From NCBI RefSeq assembly GCF_900111585.1, contig NZ_FOHI01000007.1, positions 1-64,000 of the forward strand: a stretch of 64,000 nt of DNA, in the 5' to 3' direction. Below are positions 17,883 to 26,458 of the stretch, one piece after another. This DNA comes from Nitrosospira multiformis (GTDB taxonomy: Bacteria > Pseudomonadota > Gammaproteobacteria > Burkholderiales > Nitrosomonadaceae). Under the pieces are notes generated by a model. It was not told the DNA's origin, ran no database searches, and saw nothing but the letters and a program-made list of their open reading frames with translations. The stretch's first letter is position 1; every line of letters begins with the position of its first letter. Made by a program: the position numbers and the translations under genes.

Positions 17883-19589
17883 CTAAAAAAGGAAATACCT
17901 TTGCGCCATCGGCAGCACGTCCTCCGCCCCGCAGGTCAGCAACTGTCCGTCCGCCCGAACTTCGTATGTTTCCGGATCGACTTCCATTTTAGGTGTCGCC
18001 GAGTTATGGATCATATCTTTCTTGCGCAGGTTGCGCGTATTCTTGACCTCGATCAGATTCTTATCCAGCTTCAATTGATCGACCAGGCCTGCGGCCAGCG
18101 CTGCCTGTGAGACAAAGGTAAAGCACGAGGTCTTGATACCTCCGCCATATCCCCCGAACATGTAACGGTAATGGACGGGTTGCGGGGTGGGAATCGAGGC
18201 GTTCGGATCACCCATTAAAGATGCCGCAATCATTCCACCTTTCAGGATCACGGAGGGCTTTACGCCAAAAAATGCAGGCCGCCACAACACCAGATCTGCA
18301 TATTTGCCCACCTCCACTGAACCGAGGGCATGCGAGATGCCATGTGTGATCGCCGGATTGATGGTGTATTTGGCGATGTAGCGTTTGACGCGGAAATTAT
18401 CATTCTTCGATGTATCTTCCTGCAAAGTCCCGCGTTGTATTTTCATTTTGTGCGCAGTTTGCCAGGTACGCAGAACCACCTCTCCAATCCGCCCCATCGC
18501 CTGCGAATCAGAGGACATCATGGAGATTGCGCCCATATCCTGCAGTATATCCTCCGCAGCTATGGTCTCCTTACGAATGCGCGACTCAGCAAACGCGATA
18601 TCTTCCGGAATGTTGGCATGAAGGTGATGGCATACCATCAGCATGTCGAGATGTTCATCCAGCGTGTTGATGGTATAAGGCCGGGTTGGATTGGTTGATG
18701 AGGGCAGCACGTTTTCCTGACCTACGACGGCGATGATGTCCGGCGCATGCCCTCCCCCGGCTCCCTCGGTGTGGAAAGTATGGATGGTACGATCCTTCAT
18801 GGCTGCAATCGTGTTTTCCAGATATCCGCCTTCATTGATGGTATCTGTGTGAACGGCAACCTGGACATCATACTTGTCCGCCACCGCCAGGCAATTGTCG
18901 ATGGCTGCGTAGGTCGAACCCCAGTCTTCGTGCAGCTTCAGTCCGCATGCCCCGGCAAGAATCTGCTCTTCCAGCGGCCTCGGAAGGCTTACATTTCCCT
19001 TGCCGTAAAAACCGGTGTTCATCACCATACCATCCGAGGCCCGCAACATGGAATGAATGTGCCAGGGGCCAGGCGTACAGGTCGTGGCTGCCGTGCCCGT
19101 TGCCGGGCCAGTGCCTCCCCCCAGCATCGTGGTAATGCCATTCATCATCGCATCTTCTGCCTGCTGGGGGGAAATGAAGTGGACATGGGAATCGATTCCG
19201 CCCGCAGTCAGAATCATGTTCTCGCCGGCTATGATTTCCGTCGCCGCGCCGATCGACATCGTAACATTCGGCTGGATATCGGGATTACCCGCTTTGCCGA
19301 TCTCCGCGATCCTCCCGTTCTTCAGGCCGACATCAGCCTTGACGATGCCCCAGTGGTCGATGATTACCGCGTTGGTGATGACCGTATCCATCACTTGATC
19401 GTGATTGTGCTGTGACTGCCCCATGCCGTCGCGTATCACCTTGCCGCCCCCGAATTTCACTTCTTCACCATAGGTGGTGAAATCCTTCTCGATTTCGATC
19501 ATCAGTTCGGTATCAGCCAGGCGAATCCGGTCGCCGGTCGTAGGGCCCATCATTTCCGCGTAAGTCTGGCGGGAAACCTTCAAACTCAT
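17883..19589 (-). CDS. ureC: Urease alpha (catalytic) subunit
   Basis: 568 aa, the full family length. The dinickel ligands are all present: His135 and His137 in GGIDSHVHF, the carbamylated Lys218 in GLKLHEDWG, His247, His273 and Asp361. The mobile flap Cys320 and catalytic His321/322 appear in MVCHHLH. The enzyme hydrolyses urea to ammonia and carbamate. In an ammonia oxidiser this would feed both nitrogen assimilation and energy metabolism. It follows ureB by 34 nt with a strong ribosome site. Confidence 0.98.
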   Translation of the reverse strand: MSLKVSRQTYAEMMGPTTGDRIRLADTELMIEIEKDFTTYGEEVKFGGGKVIRDGMGQSQHNHDQVMDTVITNAVIIDHWGIVKADVGLKNGRIAEIGKAGNPDIQPNVTMSIGAATEIIAGENMILTAGGIDSHVHFISPQQAEDAMMNGITTMLGGGTGPATGTAATTCTPGPWHIHSMLRASDGMVMNTGFYGKGNVSLPRPLEEQILAGACGLKLHEDWGSTYAAIDNCLAVADKYDVQVAVHTDTINEGGYLENTIAAMKDRTIHTFHTEGAGGGHAPDIIAVVGQENVLPSSTNPTRPYTINTLDEHLDMLMVCHHLHANIPEDIAFAESRIRKETIAAEDILQDMGAISMMSSDSQAMGRIGEVVLRTWQTAHKMKIQRGTLQEDTSKNDNFRVKRYIAKYTINPAITHGISHALGSVEVGKYADLVLWRPAFFGVKPSVILKGGMIAASLMGDPNASIPTPQPVHYRYMFGGYGGGIKTSCFTFVSQAALAAGLVDQLKLDKNLIEVKNTRNLRKKDMIHNSATPKMEVDPETYEVRADGQLLTCGAEDVLPMAQRYFLF

Positions 19590-19623
19590 TCTTTAGCTCC
19601 TTTCTCGTTTGATCCGGCGATCT

Positions 19624-19965
19624 CTACTTAAGCTTGCCCATTACTTTCTGATTGAATCCATAGACGATCCGGTTGCCCGCCAACTCCACCAACTCCACCG
19701 TCCGTTCCTGCCCAGGCTCGAAGCGCACGGCCGTGCCGGCCATGATGTTCAGGCGCATGCCATAGGCTTCTTCGCGATCGAATTTCATCGCCGAGTTGAC
19801 TTCGTAAAAATGAAAATGGGAACCAATTTGAATCGGGCGGTCGCCACCATTTGCAACCTTCAATGTCTTTGTCTTTCTGCCGACATTGAGTTCGATTTCG
19901 CCGGGTTGTGTGGTTATCTCGCCTGGTATGAGGGGATCTCTTGCCTTTCTTACCGTCTTTGCCAT
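19624..19965 (-). CDS. ureB: Urease beta subunit
   Basis: 113-aa structural subunit. PGEI near the N-terminus, [12 protein letters not shown] and [17 protein letters not shown] are the family hallmarks. It is separate from UreA, as in most proteobacteria, rather than fused as in Helicobacter. It lies 23 nt downstream of ureA. Confidence 0.97.
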   Translation of the reverse strand: MAKTVRKARDPLIPGEITTQPGEIELNVGRKTKTLKVANGGDRPIQIGSHFHFYEVNSAMKFDREEAYGMRLNIMAGTAVRFEPGQERTVELVELAGNRIVYGFNQKVMGKLK

Positions 19966-19988
19966 TATTAATCTCCCACGGTTTCTCT

Positions 19989-20291
19989 TTATACGATTGG
20001 ATTATGGACAGTCACGAGCTTGGTACCATCCGGGAAAGTAGCCTCGACCTGAATATCGGGAATCATTTCCGGCACACCTTCCATGACATCGGCGCGTGTC
20101 AGAACTTTTCGCCCCTCCGACATCAGCTCTGCCACCGTATTACCGTCACGCGCCCCCTCGAGAATCGCGCAGGTAATCAAGGCAACTGCTTCAGGATAAT
20201 TGAGCCGCAAACCGCGCGCCTTTCGTCTTTCCGCGAGCAATCCAGCAGTGAATATCTGGAGCTTGTCTTTCTCTCTCGGTGTCAGATCCAT
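19989..20291 (-). CDS. ureA: Urease gamma subunit
   Basis: 100-aa subunit, the exact usual length. [28 protein letters not shown] and the C-terminal [12 protein letters not shown] are diagnostic. The ribosome site gaggag precedes the ATG. First of the three structural genes, after ureD. Confidence 0.97.
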   Translation of the reverse strand: MDLTPREKDKLQIFTAGLLAERRKARGLRLNYPEAVALITCAILEGARDGNTVAELMSEGRKVLTRADVMEGVPEMIPDIQVEATFPDGTKLVTVHNPIV

Positions 20292-20386
20292 CGTATCTCC
20301 TCATTAAAAATCTCAAATGGTGCTGAAAAATACCTCCAGCGATTTTCCAAGCCCCATCCTCCAAAAACTTGCAGAACAGAACAGCA

Positions 20387-21373
20387 TCAGGTATTCCAGC
20401 TGCGCGGCACGATCGCAGGCCGGCCGAGCGTGATGGGGCGGACGGCCCGCCAGATGCAAAGCATCACATGTCTCGCCACTTCACTCGAATCTCCCAGAAA
20501 ACGTCCCACCAGAAGCGATTTGAATTGGGAAATGCCCACCTGCCCCGATTCTCCGCCGATGCGTGCCGCCTCTTCCCGTACAAGATCGATCGCCTGCGCT
20601 GGAAGGGGTTTGCCACTCATGATAAAAGTGGCGCAAACGGTGCGACCGGAAAGTGCAAGCCTTCCATTCATCGCTTTGCTTCCGCCCTCCAGACGAAGCT
20701 TCTCAAACCAGACCAGCTTTCCCTCCTGGCGGATACTCGTGTGCTGTTTTATCTCACCGCTATCGAACGATTCTCCGAATGCCGTACGGCCAAAGCATAG
20801 AATCTCACAACTCATGTAAACCGAATCCTTCTCCAGCTCGACCTGGTGATCAAGCATTACTCTTGCATTATTGAAAAAAATCGTTTCCTGCGGCATCCAC
20901 TCCAGTACACCGCCTGCTTCCGCCTGCAGATAAACGTGCTGGCGCGCAGTCCGACCGGTGGATTTGTACCATTTTGTTGCACCGGGAGAAGTTATCTGAG
21001 CATGAGCGGACGGACCGACATGCACTCGTATTCCCAATTCATCCCCTGCGACCACGCCGCCCGGCGGGTGTATGACAATAGCTTGGCATACCTCATAACC
21101 CTCGGGATAGAGAGGTTTTTGCACCAACAAGGGGCCATGATGATCTCGCTCCACCATGCGGGTGATGCCGGAACTCTCCGCAAACTTCAACCGCAAATGG
21201 GCCCTCAATGGAGAATCTGGAGCCAGATTCATTTTCGGATCCAATGGCCTTCCAGAAGAGGGGAGCGGGCACAGGGTAGCAATACTGCCGGATGAAGGTG
21301 TCGAGTTCTCATCAAGTGAGCTCAAATGTGTTTTTGCGCCTGACTTCAAGCTAGCGCTCCCGGAATAACTCAA
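20387..21373 (-). CDS. ureD: Urease accessory protein UreD
   Basis: 328-aa chaperone (UreH in some species) that binds apo-urease with UreF and UreG. Family segments are RDHHGPLLVQKPLYPEG, VIHPPGGVVAGDEL and QITSPGATKWY. The start is taken as TTG at 21373 because aaggag lies 5 nt upstream; this gives an N-terminal extension of about 50 residues compared with the conserved core, and an internal ATG before NLAPDSPLRAHL is an alternative. The gene leads the accessory/structural operon and lies 85 nt after the porin gene. Confidence 0.94.
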   Translation of the reverse strand: MSYSGSASLKSGAKTHLSSLDENSTPSSGSIATLCPLPSSGRPLDPKMNLAPDSPLRAHLRLKFAESSGITRMVERDHHGPLLVQKPLYPEGYEVCQAIVIHPPGGVVAGDELGIRVHVGPSAHAQITSPGATKWYKSTGRTARQHVYLQAEAGGVLEWMPQETIFFNNARVMLDHQVELEKDSVYMSCEILCFGRTAFGESFDSGEIKQHTSIRQEGKLVWFEKLRLEGGSKAMNGRLALSGRTVCATFIMSGKPLPAQAIDLVREEAARIGGESGQVGISQFKSLLVGRFLGDSSEVARHVMLCIWRAVRPITLGRPAIVPRSWNT

Positions 21374-21458
21374 ATGAATCTCCTTCTCCGCACCTCAAAC
21401 CTCATTCCCGGATAAAAAATCAAATGCATGCCGATTGCTTGACCGAAATACGTAATGT

Positions 21459-22817
21459 CTACATTTGTAATTGAAACGATAGCTTGAATACATCAACTTT
21501 CTCGCCAGCCACATCCGGCGCATAGTTCAGCCGTTTGGTGAATAGATCTCCGTGTTGGTAGTACGCTGAAATTCGAGCGTTGAAACCGTCAATGATATAG
21601 TTGACACCCGCTTCAATTTCTTCCCTGTTGCTGCTGTTATTTGGCTGAATACTGGTGAATCGGCCATATGGTTGAAACTGGCCAATACCGATTCTCATCG
21701 GCAGGAGATAAAGTCCGGTGATCGTCCACGATTTGCCATCGAACATGCAAAAGCAATCTGGATCGCTAAACGCCGCAGACGAATAGTTGGCATAAAACTG
21801 CTTGTACTCACCATTTGCGGTGATTACACCCATGTTCCGGGGTAGCACTTTTTCAAAAAGGGCGTCCCCGACCAGCCCCAAGAAATCACTTCGATGCGCA
21901 AAGGAGCCGGCGCCATTTTTCTGGTATGAAACGCCGAAAGCAAGCGCGAGAATATCGCCGGCCTTGCCAAAATAGGTGCTGCTGGTATAGTAGCCAGGAT
22001 TCTTTTCTGGATTCAAGAAGTTATATGTGAAACGGCCTGCCCATAATACGTCATCGCCCTGATTGGGGCCGGCGCTACGGGATGACTGGACTCCGCGGTA
22101 GACACCGACAGCATATCCCAGGGTACCCCTGATGAAGCCCGGTTCAAGGCTTCCCCAGAATGTGCCTCCATCGTCGCGTCCATAGCGCCCAGCTCCCCCG
22201 CTGCCAAATTTGGTGCTGAAATCCTGGGAAAAAAATGGTGTCTTGAAAGCGTCATGTGTTGATTGAAAAAAAGGCCCGCTCAGTTCGCCCCGTTCGGTCG
22301 GCACCAGCATACGACCACCCCAGATATTGAAATAACGGTTGAGCTCAAATTTTGCAATCGCATCGAGTACGTTGTACGACATCTTGGGATTATCACCGGG
22401 ATGGGTGTTGTTACAGAAAAAACATTCCGTATTGACTTCGAACTTGAGGTACTGATGTATCTGCCCATTCAAGTAAAAACGAGCATTATCGATGCTGAAA
22501 TCGCCGCTCCTGAGATTACCTGTGGCGGGATTTTCCACCCATAGCCCGGTTCCACGGAACCCCATTCCAAGCGTCACCCATTTAGTTTCGTCGATTGCGT
22601 ACTTTGGCCCTTTTGGAAGCGTGACTTCTGCTGCCTGCACCCATGAGGATAGAAACAGGGAATCCATAATCAGCGCCAGCATCGCAAGCGATACGCTGCA
22701 AACATGAACGAGAAACTTCCGTTGCTTGCAGACAAGTTTCCACAGGTGCACCTCGACCGGTGCCGATTCATTATTTCGTACTTTATCTGCTCTTTGCATG
22801 AAGTTCTTCATTACCAA
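21459..22817 (-). CDS. Outer-membrane porin (porin O/P-like), urea-operon associated
   Basis: 452 aa with an unusually long N-terminus before a hydrophobic export signal at about residues 36-60 (cleavage near VQAAEV). It is followed by alternating aromatic/polar strands and a final strand ending KLSFQLQM. The barrel resembles phosphate-selective or short-chain-amide porins, though I cannot assign a subfamily firmly. Two Cys clusters (CFFC near residue 148 and CFC in DPDCFCMF) are rare in outer-membrane barrels. It runs in the same direction as ureD with 85 nt between them, suggesting it lets urea through the outer membrane. True start uncertain; several Met lie near the N-terminus. Confidence 0.75.
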   Translation of the reverse strand: MVMKNFMQRADKVRNNESAPVEVHLWKLVCKQRKFLVHVCSVSLAMLALIMDSLFLSSWVQAAEVTLPKGPKYAIDETKWVTLGMGFRGTGLWVENPATGNLRSGDFSIDNARFYLNGQIHQYLKFEVNTECFFCNNTHPGDNPKMSYNVLDAIAKFELNRYFNIWGGRMLVPTERGELSGPFFQSTHDAFKTPFFSQDFSTKFGSGGAGRYGRDDGGTFWGSLEPGFIRGTLGYAVGVYRGVQSSRSAGPNQGDDVLWAGRFTYNFLNPEKNPGYYTSSTYFGKAGDILALAFGVSYQKNGAGSFAHRSDFLGLVGDALFEKVLPRNMGVITANGEYKQFYANYSSAAFSDPDCFCMFDGKSWTITGLYLLPMRIGIGQFQPYGRFTSIQPNNSSNREEIEAGVNYIIDGFNARISAYYQHGDLFTKRLNYAPDVAGEKVDVFKLSFQLQM

Positions 22818-23092
22818 AGTTTCTTCTTGTAATTGTTACCCGACTGATAATCAGGTTGCACAATCATGCAGGAATTTTTAGTATTCATCATTAGAAAACA
22901 TCCACAGCTTCCAAATTTGGTATATGAAAATTTCTTGATATTTATTACATTTACCAGCCAAAGCTGCTGCTTAGGCCGTCAACCCTGGCTACAAAAAAAC
23001 CAACTGCTGGTTCCTGATTATTGTGAATTTATTCACGCTGATTTTTTGGCAAAAAACCCCTGATTGATGGCCATAGGGATATATATAAAAAT

Positions 23093-25171
23093 ATGAGGAT
23101 CGGTTTTTTCACGAATTTCTCTCTCGCCTCCATCCTATTCGTGCTCACCGTGCTCATATTTCTTTCTTCTCGGGCGTTAAACACGCTGGATGAGGTTACC
23201 GAGGCTGAACGCCAGAAGCACCGATCGCTACAACTGGCAAATGAGCTGTTTCGCAGTTCCGAGGATTTGACCAAGATGGCTCGCACCTATGCAGTAACGG
23301 GTAATCCTGCCTACGAGCACAGCTTTTTTGAAATACTCGATATCCGGAATGGCATACGGCCGCGTCCCCAGGATTACCCGATTGCCTACGCGCATCTGGA
23401 AAATACCCATGCCACGAGTGCAAGGGAAAATACGATTTCTCTCATGGAATTGATGCGCCGCGAAGGTTTCAGTGAAGGGGAACTCGATCTGCTGCGGCAG
23501 TCGCAGGAAAATTCGGACAACCTCGTCAGGCTGGAAAAGCAGGCATTCGCTGCCGTAAAAGGGCTGTGTGAAGATCAGCAGGGGAATTTCAATGTGCCCT
23601 GTCCCTCTCGGCGAAATTTTGCAATCGATCTTTTGTTTGGCAAGCGTTATGAGACTGAGAAAATCAGAATCATGGCACCCATCAACCAGTTCATGCTCGA
23701 ACTGGACACACGCACCCGTAACAAACTCAGTAATCTGCAGCTCAAGTTCGAGCAGCAAATCCTGCTGATACTGGTCGTACTATGCATTGCGTTGTTCTTT
23801 GCGACTCTTGCCACTTTTTATACACGCCGCAACATTCTGCTTCCGCTCGATTACCTCAGACGCCAGGTAAGCGGTATTGCACAAGGCAATTATTCGACTC
23901 GTTGTGCTATTTCCACCCGCAATGAAATCGCGGAGCTGGGGGGGGGGTTCAATTCCATGGCAGAAGCCATTGAACATGAAATTATCAAACTTAGACAAGT
24001 CGAAGAATCGCTGCGAGAACGGCTGAAGGAAATTAACTGCTTTTATTCGATCCGGCGAGGCATGGAGTCCTCATCGCTGGAAGAAGTATGCGGCACAATC
24101 GCGACCGAACTCATCGCAGCAATGCAGTTTCCACATCTCGCCAGCGTCAAAATCGAACTGAATGGCAAGGAACTTGTATCCGATCCATACCACGGAAATC
24201 ATGTGCATGAATTGCAAAAACAGATCATCGTCCACGGCGAGACACGTGGCTGGATAAAACTGTTTTATCGCGGGGACCGGTTCTTTCTGCTGCCGGAGGA
24301 GCAGAATCTGATTGATGTAATCGGAGACGACCTGGGACGATGGCTGGAACACCAGCAGACCGAGGCACGGGTTCTGATAGAGCAGGAACTCCGGGTGCGT
24401 GACGCAGCAATACGAGAATTTGCTGCTCACCTCGAGCGAATGCGAGAAGAAGATCGCAAATATATTGCGCGCGAGATCCATGATGAGCTCGGTCAGCTTC
24501 TGGCGGCGCTGCATCTGGAAATCTCACTGCTAAGAAGCGCGAAAGATCATGGGAGCGAACGGCTCGAAACCATCAGACACAACATGGCCGAACTTGTCGA
24601 GAAAGCGGGCCAGAGCGTGCACAATGTGGCGGAACATTTACGTCCTGCTTCACTGGGACTGGGAATCGAATCGGCTCTTACAAAACTGACCAGCGAGTTC
24701 AAAAAACATACCGGCATAGACTGCGAACTGCGACTAACCGAGGAACCGGTGAACCTGGACGAGGACCAGACTGTTGCAATATTCCGTATCGTCCAGGAGT
24801 CACTGACAAATGTAACGCGGCATTCAGGAGCAAACCGTGTGAAAATCCGGCTATCCCGGGAAAAGGACGAGGTCATTGTCGAAATTTACGACAATGGCAG
24901 AGGATTCGACCCCGAGAGTGCAAAAAAAGGAAAGTCATTTGGATTGGTTGGAATGCGCGAACGGGCCGCAGCACTTCGGGGCTATATCGCTATCACAAGT
25001 GAGCCAGGCCAAGGTGCCTTGGTTCGTGTATCAATTCCGGTGAGGCGAAACGAGCGTTTTGATTGTACTGCCTCTGGCATTACAAATAGCGCATCCCTTC
25101 TTCATTCCATTGTTGCGGAGTGCCCCGAGTCGCCCGCATCTTTACAAAATAATGGAATATCCGTTTCATGA
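23093..25171 (+). CDS. NarX-type membrane sensor histidine kinase
   Basis: 692 aa. TM1 is at about 7-25; a periplasmic sensor of about 200 residues follows, with no match I recognise; TM2 is near 223-247 (LLILVVLCIALFFATLATF). HAMP follows to about 300, a linker or GAF-like segment 300-430, then HisKA_3 with the phospho-acceptor His463 in REIHDELGQ and a HATPase_c domain with NVTRHSGA (N box) and DNGRGFDP. The gene diverges from the porin. It contains a ten-G tract at 23938-23947 coding three Gly in the HAMP region. It signals to the response regulator 34 nt downstream; the stimulus is unknown, with urea, nitrogen oxides or metal as candidates by position. Confidence 0.9.
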   Translation: MRIGFFTNFSLASILFVLTVLIFLSSRALNTLDEVTEAERQKHRSLQLANELFRSSEDLTKMARTYAVTGNPAYEHSFFEILDIRNGIRPRPQDYPIAYAHLENTHATSARENTISLMELMRREGFSEGELDLLRQSQENSDNLVRLEKQAFAAVKGLCEDQQGNFNVPCPSRRNFAIDLLFGKRYETEKIRIMAPINQFMLELDTRTRNKLSNLQLKFEQQILLILVVLCIALFFATLATFYTRRNILLPLDYLRRQVSGIAQGNYSTRCAISTRNEIAELGGGFNSMAEAIEHEIIKLRQVEESLRERLKEINCFYSIRRGMESSSLEEVCGTIATELIAAMQFPHLASVKIELNGKELVSDPYHGNHVHELQKQIIVHGETRGWIKLFYRGDRFFLLPEEQNLIDVIGDDLGRWLEHQQTEARVLIEQELRVRDAAIREFAAHLERMREEDRKYIAREIHDELGQLLAALHLEISLLRSAKDHGSERLETIRHNMAELVEKAGQSVHNVAEHLRPASLGLGIESALTKLTSEFKKHTGIDCELRLTEEPVNLDEDQTVAIFRIVQESLTNVTRHSGANRVKIRLSREKDEVIVEIYDNGRGFDPESAKKGKSFGLVGMRERAAALRGYIAITSEPGQGALVRVSIPVRRNERFDCTASGITNSASLLHSIVAECPESPASLQNNGISVS

Positions 25172-25205
25172 GCATCGGTGAGTACCCGTTTTCAGGAGAG
25201 AATGC

Positions 25206-25841
25206 TTGATCATCAAGACTTTTCTGGCTGACGATCATCGGCTTTTTCGTGATGGCCTGAGACGCATTCTTGCCGAAACAACAGATATCGTGGTCGTGGG
25301 CGAGGCTACTGATGGACTTGATGCTTTGAAAAAAATGCGCCTCGGGGGATGGGATGTAGCGTTGCTTGACGTCAGCATGCCTGGAATGAACGGGCTCGAG
25401 GTGCTACAGCGGATCATGGACGACGATCCAAAGCATCGCATACTGATGCTCAGCACCTACCATGAGGACGAGTATGCCATTCGTGCGATACGCGCCGGCA
25501 CTTCAGCCTATCTGACAAAAAATAGTCCGACTGACCTGTTGATATCGGTAATTCGCCGGCTGGCGCATGGGGGAAGATACATAGATCCGAAACTGGCCGA
25601 GAAACTTCTGTTCGATCTGGGCCCCTCTTCCACCATGCCACGCCACTCCGCCCTGTCCAACCGCGAACTCGATGTACTCAAGCTCATCGCAGTCGGAATA
25701 TCCTTGACCGAAATCTCCCAGAAGCTGAAACTGAGCGCGAAAACGATTAGTACCTATCGTGCCCGCGTTCTCGAAAAAATGGGCATGCAGAACAACGCGC
25801 AATTGATCCGCTACGTGGCGGAGCATAAGCTGCTCGAATAG
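25206..25841 (+). CDS. NarL/LuxR-family response regulator
   Basis: 211 aa. The receiver domain has acidic pair DD at 9-10, phospho-acceptor Asp55 in LLDVSMPG and conserved Lys in YLTKNSP. A C-terminal LuxR helix-turn-helix (NRELDVLKLIAVGISLTEI, then LSAKTISTYRARVLEKMG) follows. The start is TTG: the ATG four bases upstream is out of frame and closes quickly, and aggagag lies at the right distance. Cognate partner of the kinase just upstream; targets unknown, the divergent porin/urease block being the nearest candidate. Confidence 0.92.
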   Translation: MIIKTFLADDHRLFRDGLRRILAETTDIVVVGEATDGLDALKKMRLGGWDVALLDVSMPGMNGLEVLQRIMDDDPKHRILMLSTYHEDEYAIRAIRAGTSAYLTKNSPTDLLISVIRRLAHGGRYIDPKLAEKLLFDLGPSSTMPRHSALSNRELDVLKLIAVGISLTEISQKLKLSAKTISTYRARVLEKMGMQNNAQLIRYVAEHKLLE

Positions 25842-25940
25842 GAGTTCATGCAGATCGATCCCACTTCTGCAGCGGCTGGATGCGATTCCCGAAATCTCTT
25901 CGGCACCGTCCTGGTTCACTATCCGCAGCAACTCGCCCCT

Positions 25941-26402
25941 TCAGGTAAGAGGGCTGCTATGAACATGTGGCTCGGATTCATGAAAATCGTGCTCCTGCAC
26001 GATTTCTATTGGTAGAAGATGCAACTTGCCATGCCGCACTCCCGGTGTAGCGGTAACGAGATTGGCAAAATTTTTCACACTCCTGATCGTACCCCTCAGA
26101 ATGGTCACTTCCAGGCAATTATCATGATCCATATGCACGTGCATGGTGGATAGGGTAAGGTTGTGATGATTATGCTGTGTTGAAGTAACACAGCGCGCCA
26201 GTTCACGTTCATGGTGATTATAGATATAGCTGAGCGTTGCAATACAGTATCCATCAGCATGTTCTTCCTGTCGCGTGGTTTCAATCATGTCTCGTATCAA
26301 ATCGCGAACAGCTTCGGACCGGTTGAAGTAGCCTAGCTTGTGCATTGCGGATTCGAACTGCTTGGCAAGCTGATCATTCAGTGAGATGGTAAGACGTTCC
26401 AT
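25941..26402 (-). CDS. nikR: Nickel-responsive regulator NikR
   Basis: 153 aa. It has an N-terminal ribbon-helix-helix (MERLTISLNDQLAKQFE) and a C-terminal ACT-like metal domain. The square-planar nickel ligands are present: His88 and His90 in MHVHMDHDNC, Cys96 and a His in the QHNHH cluster (77-80). It binds DNA when nickel is present, usually repressing nickel import. It lies 56 nt downstream of a TonB receptor on the same strand and opposite an ABC metal importer, so these are the likely targets. Confidence 0.95.
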   Translation of the reverse strand: MERLTISLNDQLAKQFESAMHKLGYFNRSEAVRDLIRDMIETTRQEEHADGYCIATLSYIYNHHERELARCVTSTQHNHHNLTLSTMHVHMDHDNCLEVTILRGTIRSVKNFANLVTATPGVRHGKLHLLPIEIVQEHDFHESEPHVHSSPLT

Positions 26403-26458
26403 TGCCTGGGCTCCAGATATTCAGTAGTTCGATAGGTTCTTCAGCAATATGCTGATCT

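Noticed and set aside
23938-23947. Poly-G tract as evidence that the kinase gene is already frameshifted
   Set aside because: The same frame continues through HAMP, HisKA_3 and ATPase domains without interruption, so the gene is intact in this sequence. The tract is reported only as a possible switch.
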